DNA from: JAJKIV01 sp036274195
Lineage (GTDB): Bacteria; Gemmatimonadota; Gemmatimonadetes; Gemmatimonadales; Gemmatimonadaceae
Reading direction: 5' to 3'
Assembly: GCA_036274195.1 (NCBI GenBank)
Contig: DASUGD010000209.1
Coordinates: 22,793 to 86,792 of the forward strand
Length of the DNA: 64,000 nt
The notes under the pieces: generated by a model
What the model was told of the DNA's origin: nothing
The model's database searches: none
What the model saw: the letters and a program-made list of their open reading frames with translations, nothing else
Made by a program: the position numbers and the translations under genes
Shown: piece by piece, positions 1 to 7,116 of the stretch
Position numbering within the stretch: the stretch's first letter is position 1
Layout: each line of letters begins with the position of its first letter

Positions 1-1473
1 GGCGTGCTCACCGATCTCGAATTCTACGAGATCCGGTACTCCGGAAGGCCCGCGACCTTCGTCCGCGGGTTCCGCGCCCTGTACCTGGGCCTCTTCTTCA
101 ACTGCGTGATCATGGCGACGGTGAACCTCGCTGCCGCGAAGATCGCGAACGTGTTGTTAGGCTGGCCGATGGCGAAGACGCTGCTCGTCTGCGCGCTGCT
201 CAACGTCGCGTTCGCGGCGACGTCGGGGCTCTGGGGCGTGCTCGTCACCGACTTCATTCAGTTCGGCATCGCGATGACCGGCTCGGTCGCGGCGGCCGTC
301 TATGCCGTTAGGCAGCCACAGGTCGGTGGGCTCGCGACGCTGTTCGCCAGGTCGGACCTGAAGACGCTCGCCCTCGTCCCCGACTTCGGCGACTGGAGCG
401 TGGCTCTCGCCGTCATGATCATCCCACTCACCATCCAATGGTGGTCGGTCTGGTATCCGGGGGCGGAGCCGGGCGGTGGCAGCTACATCGCCCAGCGCAT
501 GCTCGCCGCGAGGACGGAGAAGGACGCGCTCGGCGGCACGCTGTTCTTCAACTTCGCACACTACGCGCTGCGTCCGTGGCCGTGGGTCGTCGTGGCACTC
601 GCGTCGATTCTCGTGTTCCCGACGCTCGACGATATCCGACGCGCCTTCCCGTACGTGGATGCGTCGCTCATCGGACACGACATGGCGTATCCGGCGATGC
701 TCACCTTTCTCCCGGCGGGCCTGCTGGGGCTCATGGTGGCGGGACTGCTCGCCGCCTACGTCTCGACGATCTCGACGCACCTCAACTGGGGCACGTCGTA
801 CATCGTGCACGACTTCTACCGGCGCTTCATGAAACCGGGAGCCGACGAGCGTCACTACGTGCTCGTCGGGCGCCTCGTGACGGGCGGGCTCATGGTCCTC
901 GCCAGTGCGCTGACGTTCGTGCTCACCACGGCTCAGGCCAGCTTCAACCTCCTGTTGTCGGTCGGCGCTGGTACCGGGCTGATCTACCTGTTGCGCTGGT
1001 ACTGGTGGCGCATCAACGCGTGGAGCGAGATCGCCGCCATGGTGAGCTCGTTCGTCGTCGCCGTCGGGTTCTTCGTTGCCCAGAAGAACGGCGCGACGAT
1101 TGCTACTGCCACGTCGCTGCTCATCACGATCGCGGTGACGACGGTCGTGTGGGTGGCGGCGACGTACCTGACGGCACCGACCGCTCGGGCCACGCTCGTA
1201 TCGTTCTACCGACTGGTGCGCCCGCCTGGTGCTGGCTGGAACCCGGTTCGCGCGGACGCCGGTGTGGGGCCGTCGCCTGACAGCATCGCACAATCGCTCC
1301 TCGGATGGGTTCTGGGATGTCTCGTGGTCTACGCCGCGTTGTTCGGGTCGGGAAGCTATCTGTACGGTCGGACCGCGCAGGGGGTCGCGTGGACGGTGGT
1401 GTTCGTCGTCGCGTGTGCGGGGCTTATTCGCTTGATGGCACGGCTGTGGCGCGAGCCGGAGCTGGGGCGTTAG
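1..1473 (+). CDS. Sodium:solute symporter (SSS/SLC5 family), 5' end outside window
   Basis: Inner-membrane symporter of the sodium/solute family, which couples Na+ entry to uptake of a sugar or other small solute. The frame is open from base 1, so the beginning is missing; family members usually exceed 550 residues and about 490 are present. The family motif LTDLEFYEIRYSGRP opens the visible part, followed by about ten hydrophobic helices. The last codons read Gly-Arg-stop, with the TAG inside a GTTAGGC heptamer at 1469-1475. A sugar-activating nucleotidyltransferase and a galactokinase-like gene follow on the same strand, so a sugar substrate is inferred; the substrate itself cannot be read from sequence. 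Confidence 0.85.
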   Translation, partial: GVLTDLEFYEIRYSGRPATFVRGFRALYLGLFFNCVIMATVNLAAAKIANVLLGWPMAKTLLVCALLNVAFAATSGLWGVLVTDFIQFGIAMTGSVAAAVYAVRQPQVGGLATLFARSDLKTLALVPDFGDWSVALAVMIIPLTIQWWSVWYPGAEPGGGSYIAQRMLAARTEKDALGGTLFFNFAHYALRPWPWVVVALASILVFPTLDDIRRAFPYVDASLIGHDMAYPAMLTFLPAGLLGLMVAGLLAAYVSTISTHLNWGTSYIVHDFYRRFMKPGADERHYVLVGRLVTGGLMVLASALTFVLTTAQASFNLLLSVGAGTGLIYLLRWYWWRINAWSEIAAMVSSFVVAVGFFVAQKNGATIATATSLLITIAVTTVVWVAATYLTAPTARATLVSFYRLVRPPGAGWNPVRADAGVGPSPDSIAQSLLGWVLGCLVVYAALFGSGSYLYGRTAQGVAWTVVFVVACAGLIRLMARLWREPELGR

Positions 1474-1479
1474 GCCTTC

Positions 1480-1523
1480 TGTCATTCCTCGCCTCCGCCC
1501 CTGCGGCGCTGCGCTCGGAATGA
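1480..1523 (+). repeat. Type B repeat core fragment
   Basis: This stretch matches the core found at 27380-27460, 40821-40900 (inverted) and 55260-55378: CATTCCTCGCCTCCGC, then CTGCGGCGCTGCGCTCGGAA. Here it has no heptamer arms. It fills the gap between the symporter stop and the next gene, and it contributes the ATG at 1520. Confidence 0.7.
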
Positions 1524-2332
1524 CCAGCAAGGCCGTCATTCTCGCCCGCGGGCTCGGCAAGCGGATGCGGCAGGCGGACGAGCGGGCAACGATCGACGCC
1601 CAGCAGGCAGCCGTCGCCGATCAGGGCATCAAAGCAATGATTCCCATCGGCAGGCCGTTCCTCGACTACGTTCTGAGCGCGCTCGCGGACGCCGAGTACC
1701 GTGACGTTTGCCTCGTCATCGGGCCGGAGCACTCCGCCGTGCGCGACTACTACGAACGAGCCGACCGGCTCGACCGCGTCCGCCTCACGTTCGCGATCCA
1801 GGAGCGCCCCATCGGAACGGCCAACGCCGTGCTTGCCGCCGAGCCGTTCGCAGGCGACGACCGCTTTCTCGTGATGAACGCCGACAACTACTATCCGGTC
1901 GCGGCCTACGCGGCGCTGCGCGCTCTGGGCGAGCCGGGGCTCATCGCGTTCGATCGAACCGCGCTCATTGCCGACGGACACATTCCTCCGGAGCGGATTC
2001 TCAAGTTCGCGCTCCTCGACATCGACGACGATGGTTATCTCCGACGCATCGTGGAGAAGCCCGACGAAGCAACGGCGCACGCGATGGCCGGCGTGCGTGC
2101 GGTGAGCATGAACCTCTGGTGTTTCGACGCGGGTATCTTCGACCCATGCCGGACGGTCGCGCCGTCGCCGCGGGGCGAGCTCGAGCTTCCCTTTGCGGTC
2201 CAGCATGCGATCGACGCGTACGGTCGCCGTTTCCGCGCCGTTCCGATGGCGGCGCCCGTGCTCGATCTTTCCAGCCGCGGTGACATTGCCGGAGTCGCGG
2301 AGCGACTCTCGGGTCTCGAGGTCAGACTCTGA
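1520..2332 (+). CDS. Sugar-phosphate nucleotidyltransferase family protein
   Basis: Belongs to the nucleotidyl transferase family that joins a sugar 1-phosphate to an NTP. The N-terminal nucleotide-binding loop is present but divergent: LARGLGKRMR at residues 8-17, where the family usually has LAGGxGTRL. FLVMNADNYY near residue 115 is the metal/sugar-binding segment, and IVEKPDE near residue 176 is the conserved Glu-Lys-Pro. The length (270) fits a catalytic domain without the C-terminal beta-helix. The start lies inside a repeat and has no good ribosome site, but the binding loop needs a start close by. It is probably cotranscribed with the downstream GHMP kinase. Activity is uncertain because of the altered loop. 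Confidence 0.75.
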   Translation: MTSKAVILARGLGKRMRQADERATIDAQQAAVADQGIKAMIPIGRPFLDYVLSALADAEYRDVCLVIGPEHSAVRDYYERADRLDRVRLTFAIQERPIGTANAVLAAEPFAGDDRFLVMNADNYYPVAAYAALRALGEPGLIAFDRTALIADGHIPPERILKFALLDIDDDGYLRRIVEKPDEATAHAMAGVRAVSMNLWCFDAGIFDPCRTVAPSPRGELELPFAVQHAIDAYGRRFRAVPMAAPVLDLSSRGDIAGVAERLSGLEVRL

Positions 2333-2349
2333 GAAGGGGGATTACAGTC

Positions 2350-3705
2350 GTGCGGGATGCAGGAGGCGCGAACGCGCTCGATGAACGGCTCGCGCTCGCG
2401 GGGATCTCGGACGAAGAGGTTCGACGAAAGGCTCGCATGTTCGCCCGCGCGTCGGCGGCGCTCGCGCGCCGGCCCACGCTGAGGCTGTGGGTACCCGGCC
2501 GCATCGAGTTCCTCGGCAAGCACACGGACTATGCTGGTGGCCGAAGTCTCGTGTGTACGGTGGAACGTGGGTTCGTGGTGGTCGCGGCGGCGCGAAATGA
2601 CCGGTTGGTTCGCATCACCGATGTGGTGTCGAACGAGCAGGTAGAGATCGAGCTGAGCCCGTCGCTCGCCCCCGTTGACGGTGCGTGGGCGAACTACGCG
2701 ATCACGGTCGTGCGGCGCATCGCGCGCAACTTTCCCGGGCCGTTGCGTGGCGCGGACATCGCGTTCGCGAGCGACCTCCCACCCGCGGCGGGCTTGAGCA
2801 GCTCGAGCGCCCTGGTCGTCGCGACATTTCTCGCGCTCTCGGACCTGAACGCGCTCAGTGCGCACGCCGAGTATCGGCGCGCCATTGCGAGTGCCGACGA
2901 TCTCGCCGGCTATCTCGGCGCGGTGGAGAACGGCGCGCGGTTCCGTACCCTCGAGGGTGATCGCGGCGTCGGCACGTTCAGCGGGAGCCAGGACCAGACG
3001 GCGATTCTCTGCTCGCGCGCGGGCGGGCTGGTTCAGTATTCCTTCGCGCCCGTGCACTTCGAGCGCACGGTGCCGCTGCCGCAGGATCACGTGTTCGTCA
3101 TTGGCGCGAGCGGCGTGCTGGCGGAGAAGACCGGCGGGGCCCTCGAGCTGTATAATCGTCAGGCGCGCCGCGTTTACGGGCTGCTCGCCCGTTGGCGCGC
3201 CGCAACGGGGCGCGATGACGCCACGCTCGCGGCGGTGCTCGCGTCGTCTCCCGATGCGCTCCAGCGTCTGCGGGCGATCGTGCGCGACCCGGCCACGAGT
3301 GTGGGGAGCGACGCGTTCGATGTGACGGATCTCGTGACGCGTCTCGACCAGTTCGCGGCGGAGGCGCTGGAGATCATCCCGGCAGCCGGCGATGCGCTGG
3401 AACGTGGTGACCTGCGTGCCCTCGGCGAGCTCGTGGATCGGTCGCAGCGCGGGGCTGAGGTGCTGTTGGGGAATCAGGTCCCCGAGACGATGCATCTCGC
3501 CCTCTCGGCGCGCTCGTTAGGTGCCGTTGCGGCGTCGGCGTTCGGGGCCGGTTTCGGGGGCAGCGTGTGGGCGCTCGTCCGGCGTGACGACGTCGAGCGA
3601 TTTACGGCCTGCTGGAAGGAGCACTACCTGGCACGGTTCCCGGCGCATGCCGACCGCGCGACGTTCTTCGTGACGTCGGCGGGGCCGGCGGCGATGACAC
3701 TTTAG
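2350..3705 (+). CDS. GHMP-family sugar kinase, galactokinase-like
   Basis: Cytoplasmic kinase that would phosphorylate a sugar at C1 using ATP. The galactokinase signature is at residues 48-64 (GRIEFLGKHTDYAGG, typically GRVNLIGEHTDYNGG). The GHMP phosphate-binding motif DLPPAAGLSSSSAL is at about 142-155, and the C-terminal GAGFGGSVWALV lies near 400. The start is GTG at 2350 behind GAAGGGGG. It is 17 bp from the nucleotidyltransferase, so one operon is likely: transport, C1 phosphorylation, nucleotide activation. Glu-to-Lys in the signature (GKHTDY) suggests a substrate other than galactose, such as a uronate, arabinose or a fucose-like sugar. Confidence 0.85.
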   Translation: MRDAGGANALDERLALAGISDEEVRRKARMFARASAALARRPTLRLWVPGRIEFLGKHTDYAGGRSLVCTVERGFVVVAAARNDRLVRITDVVSNEQVEIELSPSLAPVDGAWANYAITVVRRIARNFPGPLRGADIAFASDLPPAAGLSSSSALVVATFLALSDLNALSAHAEYRRAIASADDLAGYLGAVENGARFRTLEGDRGVGTFSGSQDQTAILCSRAGGLVQYSFAPVHFERTVPLPQDHVFVIGASGVLAEKTGGALELYNRQARRVYGLLARWRAATGRDDATLAAVLASSPDALQRLRAIVRDPATSVGSDAFDVTDLVTRLDQFAAEALEIIPAAGDALERGDLRALGELVDRSQRGAEVLLGNQVPETMHLALSARSLGAVAASAFGAGFGGSVWALVRRDDVERFTACWKEHYLARFPAHADRATFFVTSAGPAAMTL

Positions 3706-3726
3706 CCTGGATTACCGCCCAGATGG

Positions 3727-3871
3727 CATCCAGAAATAGGGAAACTGATCATACGGAAACGGCTGACCAAACGGAGGATTTCTTTTCTCGAGTTTCGAAC
3801 GAGTGTTCCAGTCCATTTCAATCCGTTGGGTCAGCAGTTTCAGTTTGATCCGTTCCCTTTTTTCTGGATGC
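3727..3871. repeat. 145-bp imperfect inverted repeat between operons
   Basis: Arms at 3727-3770 and 3827-3871 pair over most of their length: CATCCAGAAA at one end, TTTCTGGATG at the other, with further matched blocks such as GGCTGACC/GGTCAGC. The region is more AT-rich than its surroundings and encodes no protein. It could be a non-autonomous mobile element remnant or a long hairpin RNA ending the galactokinase transcript. No target duplication was identified. Confidence 0.55.
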
Positions 3872-3979
3872 CGTGCCGGGACCGCTTGGCGTTAGGCATT
3901 GACTCGGACCAGGATTCTCGCTCGTTTGATTGGTATCGAACACAACACACCCCAGGGCTCTTTCACACGGGAGCGAGCT

Positions 3980-4948
3980 GTGAACGTCATTCGTGTTTTC
4001 TCCGGAACCTGCGTCATCGCCGGACTCATCGCCGCCTGCCACAAGGCGCCTCCCGCCGACGAGCACATGGCGCACATGGCGTCGGGCGACCTCAGCGCCC
4101 CGCATCCCGTGGCCAGTGGAATGCAGGGGACGGCCGGGATTCCGGCGAGTGCCAACAATGCCCAGGCGCGTGTGGCCGCGAGCCCGCGACACGGCGAGTG
4201 GGTGAAGATCGCGTGGGAGCCCGGGTCGAGCGATTCGCTCATGGCGTGGATCGTCTACCCGTCCACGTCGCGCGCGAAGACGCCTGTCGTGGTCGTGGTG
4301 CACGAGATCTTCGGGCTGCAGACATGGGTGCGTGGCGTGGCGGACCAGGTCGCGGCCGACGGGTTCATCGCGATCGCGCCCGACCTCCTCTCACGCGTGC
4401 GTGGTGGCCCGAGCACCGAGGAACTTTCCGGTGATTCGGCGCGCAAGCTGATTCAGGGCGTGAACACCGCCGAGCGGAACAAGGGAATCGATGCCGCCGC
4501 GCGTTATGCGATGTCGCAGGCATCCGCCGCGCCGAAGTATGCAGTCATCGGCTACTGCTGGGGCGGGAGCACGGTCTGGGCGCACGCGGTCAACGGGGGA
4601 ATCAACGGCTTCTCCGGCGGTGTCGCGTACTACGGAACGCCGTACATGAACGGGCCGCAGCCGATCGCCGACTCACTGGCGAAGATCACGAAGCCGGTGA
4701 TGCTGCTGAGCGGTTCGAAGGATCAGCGGATCGGGGCGGCGATGCCGGCGATCGATTCGATGATGAAGGCGCTCAAGAAGGATTACAGCGGGACGAACTA
4801 CGACGGTGCGGTGCACGGCTTCCTTCGCGCGCAGGACGACCCGAAGCAGGCGCGCGATGAGGCGGAGGAGAAGGCGAACCTCGCGGCGACGAAGGATGCG
4901 TGGCCGAAAACCATCGCGTTTCTGAAGAAGAATCTCGGAGTCAAGTAA
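3980..4948 (+). CDS. Dienelactone hydrolase family lipoprotein
   Basis: Alpha/beta hydrolase of the dienelactone hydrolase family, predicted to be lipid-anchored outside the cytoplasm. The frame is open further upstream, but GTG at 3980 (behind GGGAGCGAG) gives a clean lipoprotein signal ending in the lipobox IAAC, followed by a His/Met-rich linker (DEHMAHMASGD). Family residues are visible: VHEIFGLQ, the nucleophile Cys in GYCWGGS near residue 190, Asp in SGSKDQR and His in GAVHGFL. Cytoplasmic relatives hydrolyse cyclic esters in aromatic breakdown; an exported member probably acts on another ester. The substrate is unknown. It appears monocistronic and ends against a repeat hairpin. Confidence 0.85.
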   Translation: MNVIRVFSGTCVIAGLIAACHKAPPADEHMAHMASGDLSAPHPVASGMQGTAGIPASANNAQARVAASPRHGEWVKIAWEPGSSDSLMAWIVYPSTSRAKTPVVVVVHEIFGLQTWVRGVADQVAADGFIAIAPDLLSRVRGGPSTEELSGDSARKLIQGVNTAERNKGIDAAARYAMSQASAAPKYAVIGYCWGGSTVWAHAVNGGINGFSGGVAYYGTPYMNGPQPIADSLAKITKPVMLLSGSKDQRIGAAMPAIDSMMKALKKDYSGTNYDGAVHGFLRAQDDPKQARDEAEEKANLAATKDAWPKTIAFLKKNLGVK

Positions 4949-5048
4949 GGGAATCGGGAATAGGGAATCGGGAATCGAAACCCTCGGGATGTTTCTCTCT
5001 AAACGAGAGGCATCCCGAGGGTTCTGCTATTCCCGATTCCCGATTCCC
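4949..5048. repeat. Type A composite repeat with GGGAATC heptamer arms
   Basis: Four 7-bp units (GGGAATC, one GGGAATA) at 4949-4976 face three complementary units at 5028-5048. Between them is the core hairpin CCCTCGGGATG (4981-4991) and CATCCCGAGGG (5011-5021). The element fills exactly the gap between two convergent genes and could act as a bidirectional terminator. Confidence 0.85.
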
Positions 5049-5049
5049 T

Positions 5050-5982
5050 CTAGACAGCGAAAACCTCGTACGCCGCCTTGAGTGACCTCAATGGTTCGGG
5101 ATCTGTAGGCACGAATTCGTGCGCGACGAATCCCGTGTAGTTCGTATCGGCGATCGCGTTGGCGATCGCGCGCCAGTTGAGCTCCTGCTTCCCGTCCAGC
5201 TCGTGCCGGCCCGGGACGCCGCCCGTGTGGAAGTGGCCAATGTAGGCGACGTTGTCGCGGATCGTGCGGATCACGTCCCCTTCCATGATCTGCATGTGGT
5301 AGATGTCGTAGAGCAGCTTCACGCGCGGCGAGCCGACGCCCTTCATGACCTCGACGCCGAACGCCGTGTGGTCGCCCTGGTAGTCCTTGTGGTCGACCTT
5401 GCTGTTCAGGAGCTCCACGCACACCGTGACGCCGTGCTGCTCCGCCAGCGGCTTGATCTTGGACAGCCCCTCGATCGACGCCGCGATCCCGGCCGCGTCG
5501 GGCTTGCCGGCGCGGTTGCCGAACATCGCGATGACGTTAGGCACCCCGTGCTGCGCGGCGAGCGGAATCGTGCGCTCCAGCTCCGCGAGCAGCATCGCAT
5601 GGTTCGCGCGGTCGTTGAAGCCCGTGCTGAGGAAGTCCTTGCGGTCCGTGGGGTAGCCCATCGAGCACACGAGCCCCGCGTCGCGTGCCACATCCCATTC
5701 GTCAGGCTGCAGCAGGTCGATGCCGGCGAGCCCGATCCCCTTCGCCGCCTTGGCGAGTTCCGGGAGCGAGAGCTTGCCGTAGGTCCATCGGGCGACGGAC
5801 TGTTTGATGGGCCTCGCGGTGGGATGAGGGATGAGGGACGAGGGATGAGGGACAACAAGCGCGCCGAGTGCCGCCAAGCTGCCAGCAACGAAGTCACGAC
5901 GGGATGGGAGGTTTGGCTCCCGGTTCCCGGCTGCCGCTTCCCGTGGTTCCTCTTCCCTCATCCCCCATCCCTCTTCCCTCAT
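5050..5982 (-). CDS. TAT-exported sugar isomerase/epimerase-like TIM barrel (hydroxypyruvate isomerase-like)
   Basis: Xylose-isomerase-like TIM-barrel protein related to hydroxypyruvate isomerases. Metal and active-site segments include VCVELLNSK near residue 185, KLLYDIYHMQ near 220, IGHFHTGGVPGRHE near 243 and the C-terminal GFVAHEF. A twin-arginine signal (SRRDFVAGSLAALGALVV) predicts export. The ATG at 5982 overlaps the stop of the upstream paralogue (ATGA), so the two are translationally coupled. The first 20 residues and a block just after the signal helix are translated GGGATGA heptamer repeats, giving the repeated peptide HPSSLIPHPT. The substrate is unknown. Confidence 0.85.
   Translation of the reverse strand: MREEGWGMREEEPREAAAGNREPNLPSRRDFVAGSLAALGALVVPHPSSLIPHPTARPIKQSVARWTYGKLSLPELAKAAKGIGLAGIDLLQPDEWDVARDAGLVCSMGYPTDRKDFLSTGFNDRANHAMLLAELERTIPLAAQHGVPNVIAMFGNRAGKPDAAGIAASIEGLSKIKPLAEQHGVTVCVELLNSKVDHKDYQGDHTAFGVEVMKGVGSPRVKLLYDIYHMQIMEGDVIRTIRDNVAYIGHFHTGGVPGRHELDGKQELNWRAIANAIADTNYTGFVAHEFVPTDPEPLRSLKAAYEVFAV
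5821..5982. repeat. GGGATGA heptamer inverted repeat inside a coding region
   Basis: Five 7-bp units at 5821-5855 (GGGATGA, GGGACGA, GGGACAA) are opposed by complementary units at 5948-5982. Both arms are translated, and the twin-arginine motif of the isomerase lies in the loop between them. The right arm also supplies the overlapping stop/start ATGA of the two isomerase genes. Confidence 0.8.
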
Positions 5983-6914
5983 AAGCCCAACCTCGACAGG
6001 TAGTCGTAGCTCACCTTGATGTCCTCGATCGGCGACTTCGGGTTGTCGTTCTCGACCAGGAAATGCTCGATCCCTGCCTCACGACGCTTCGCGAAAATGC
6101 GGTTCCAGTCGATCGTGCCCTTACCCACGTCGGTTATCCCGCCGGAGCCCGTCATGTCCTTCACATGCACGAGCGGAAATCGTCCGGGCCACTTCGCGAA
6201 GTAGGCCAGCGGGTCCTGCCCACCCTTCGTGATCCAGTACAGGTCCATCTCCATCTTCACGAGCTTGGGATCGCACTCGTCGAGCAGGATGTCGTAGCCC
6301 ATCTCGCCGCTCGGGAACTTCTTGAACTCGAAGTCGTGGTTGTGGTAGGCGAAGCGGAGGCCGACGCGCTGCAGCTGGTCGCCGATCTTGTTGAGGTCCG
6401 CCCCGATTCGATGCCAGTCATCGGCGCTCTTCCGAATCGACTCGTCGATCCATGGACAGACGATGATCCCGTTGCCTAACGTCTGGCACTCATCGACGAC
6501 GGCCGGCAGGCTGTTCTTGAGCCGGTCGAGCGGGATGTGACTGGACGGGGACGTCAGCTTGTTCTCGCCGAGCCATTTGGCCACGGTTTTCGCGCTCTTG
6601 TCGAACAGCCCGGCGAACTCCACCTCGCGATACCCGACGCCGGCGACCTGCTGCAGCGTGTACTTCACGTCCTTCTGCATGAGGTCCCGCACGGTGTACA
6701 GCTGGAGCCCGATGGGCTGTGGCGACAATCGGGAGTCGAAACCGGAGACGAGGGACTCGGCCGACTTCGGAATGAGCGTCGCCGCGATACCGGCCGCCGC
6801 GACGCCGAGAAATCCACGCCGACTCACCTGAGCCACACCTAACGTATCACCTGTCGCCGAGTCCCCAGTTCCCAGTTCCCGGTCCCGGTTGTTTCGACCC
6901 ATTGTCCGCTCCAA
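5979..6914 (-). CDS. TAT-exported sugar phosphate isomerase/epimerase-like TIM barrel
   Basis: Second TIM-barrel isomerase/epimerase family protein, about 311 residues. The twin-arginine signal is SRRGFLGVAAAGIAATL (residues 32-48). Barrel motifs include PIGLQLYTVRDL near 68, REVEFAGLFD, FAYHNHDFEF (metal-binding His and Glu region), KMEMDLYWITKGG and FPLVHVKDM. Such proteins are common near oxidoreductases that handle sugar derivatives. It is the first gene of a two-gene operon on the minus strand and starts in a divergent promoter region shared with the Ig/LVIVD gene. Met at 6914 or 6902 could be the start. The residues before the signal look repeat-derived (GTCCCCAGTTCCCA units). Confidence 0.85.
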   Translation of the reverse strand: MERTMGRNNRDRELGTGDSATGDTLGVAQVSRRGFLGVAAAGIAATLIPKSAESLVSGFDSRLSPQPIGLQLYTVRDLMQKDVKYTLQQVAGVGYREVEFAGLFDKSAKTVAKWLGENKLTSPSSHIPLDRLKNSLPAVVDECQTLGNGIIVCPWIDESIRKSADDWHRIGADLNKIGDQLQRVGLRFAYHNHDFEFKKFPSGEMGYDILLDECDPKLVKMEMDLYWITKGGQDPLAYFAKWPGRFPLVHVKDMTGSGGITDVGKGTIDWNRIFAKRREAGIEHFLVENDNPKSPIEDIKVSYDYLSRLGL

Positions 6915-7116
6915 GGATAGTGGCCTGCGTAGAGCTATCGGCGGGCGGGCGCTTCGTCAACGTCCGTCATGGTCCGTCGGAACGTGCCTCGTGTCGTCGC
7001 GCGCGTCAGGGCCTCGTGGACTGGTTCGAGCCGCATTGACACGGCTTGCCCACCCTCCGACGTTGGACGGGCCGAAGTGCCCATCGTCTTCGCTCTCGCC
7101 CCTAAACGATACCCCC

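Noticed and set aside
157..1560. Long open frame on the minus strand, opposite the symporter
   Set aside because: High G+C content gives long antisense frames. Its protein is Arg/Pro/His-rich with no domain, and the symporter on the other strand is clear. The same holds for 7123-9285 minus and 60894-62852 plus.
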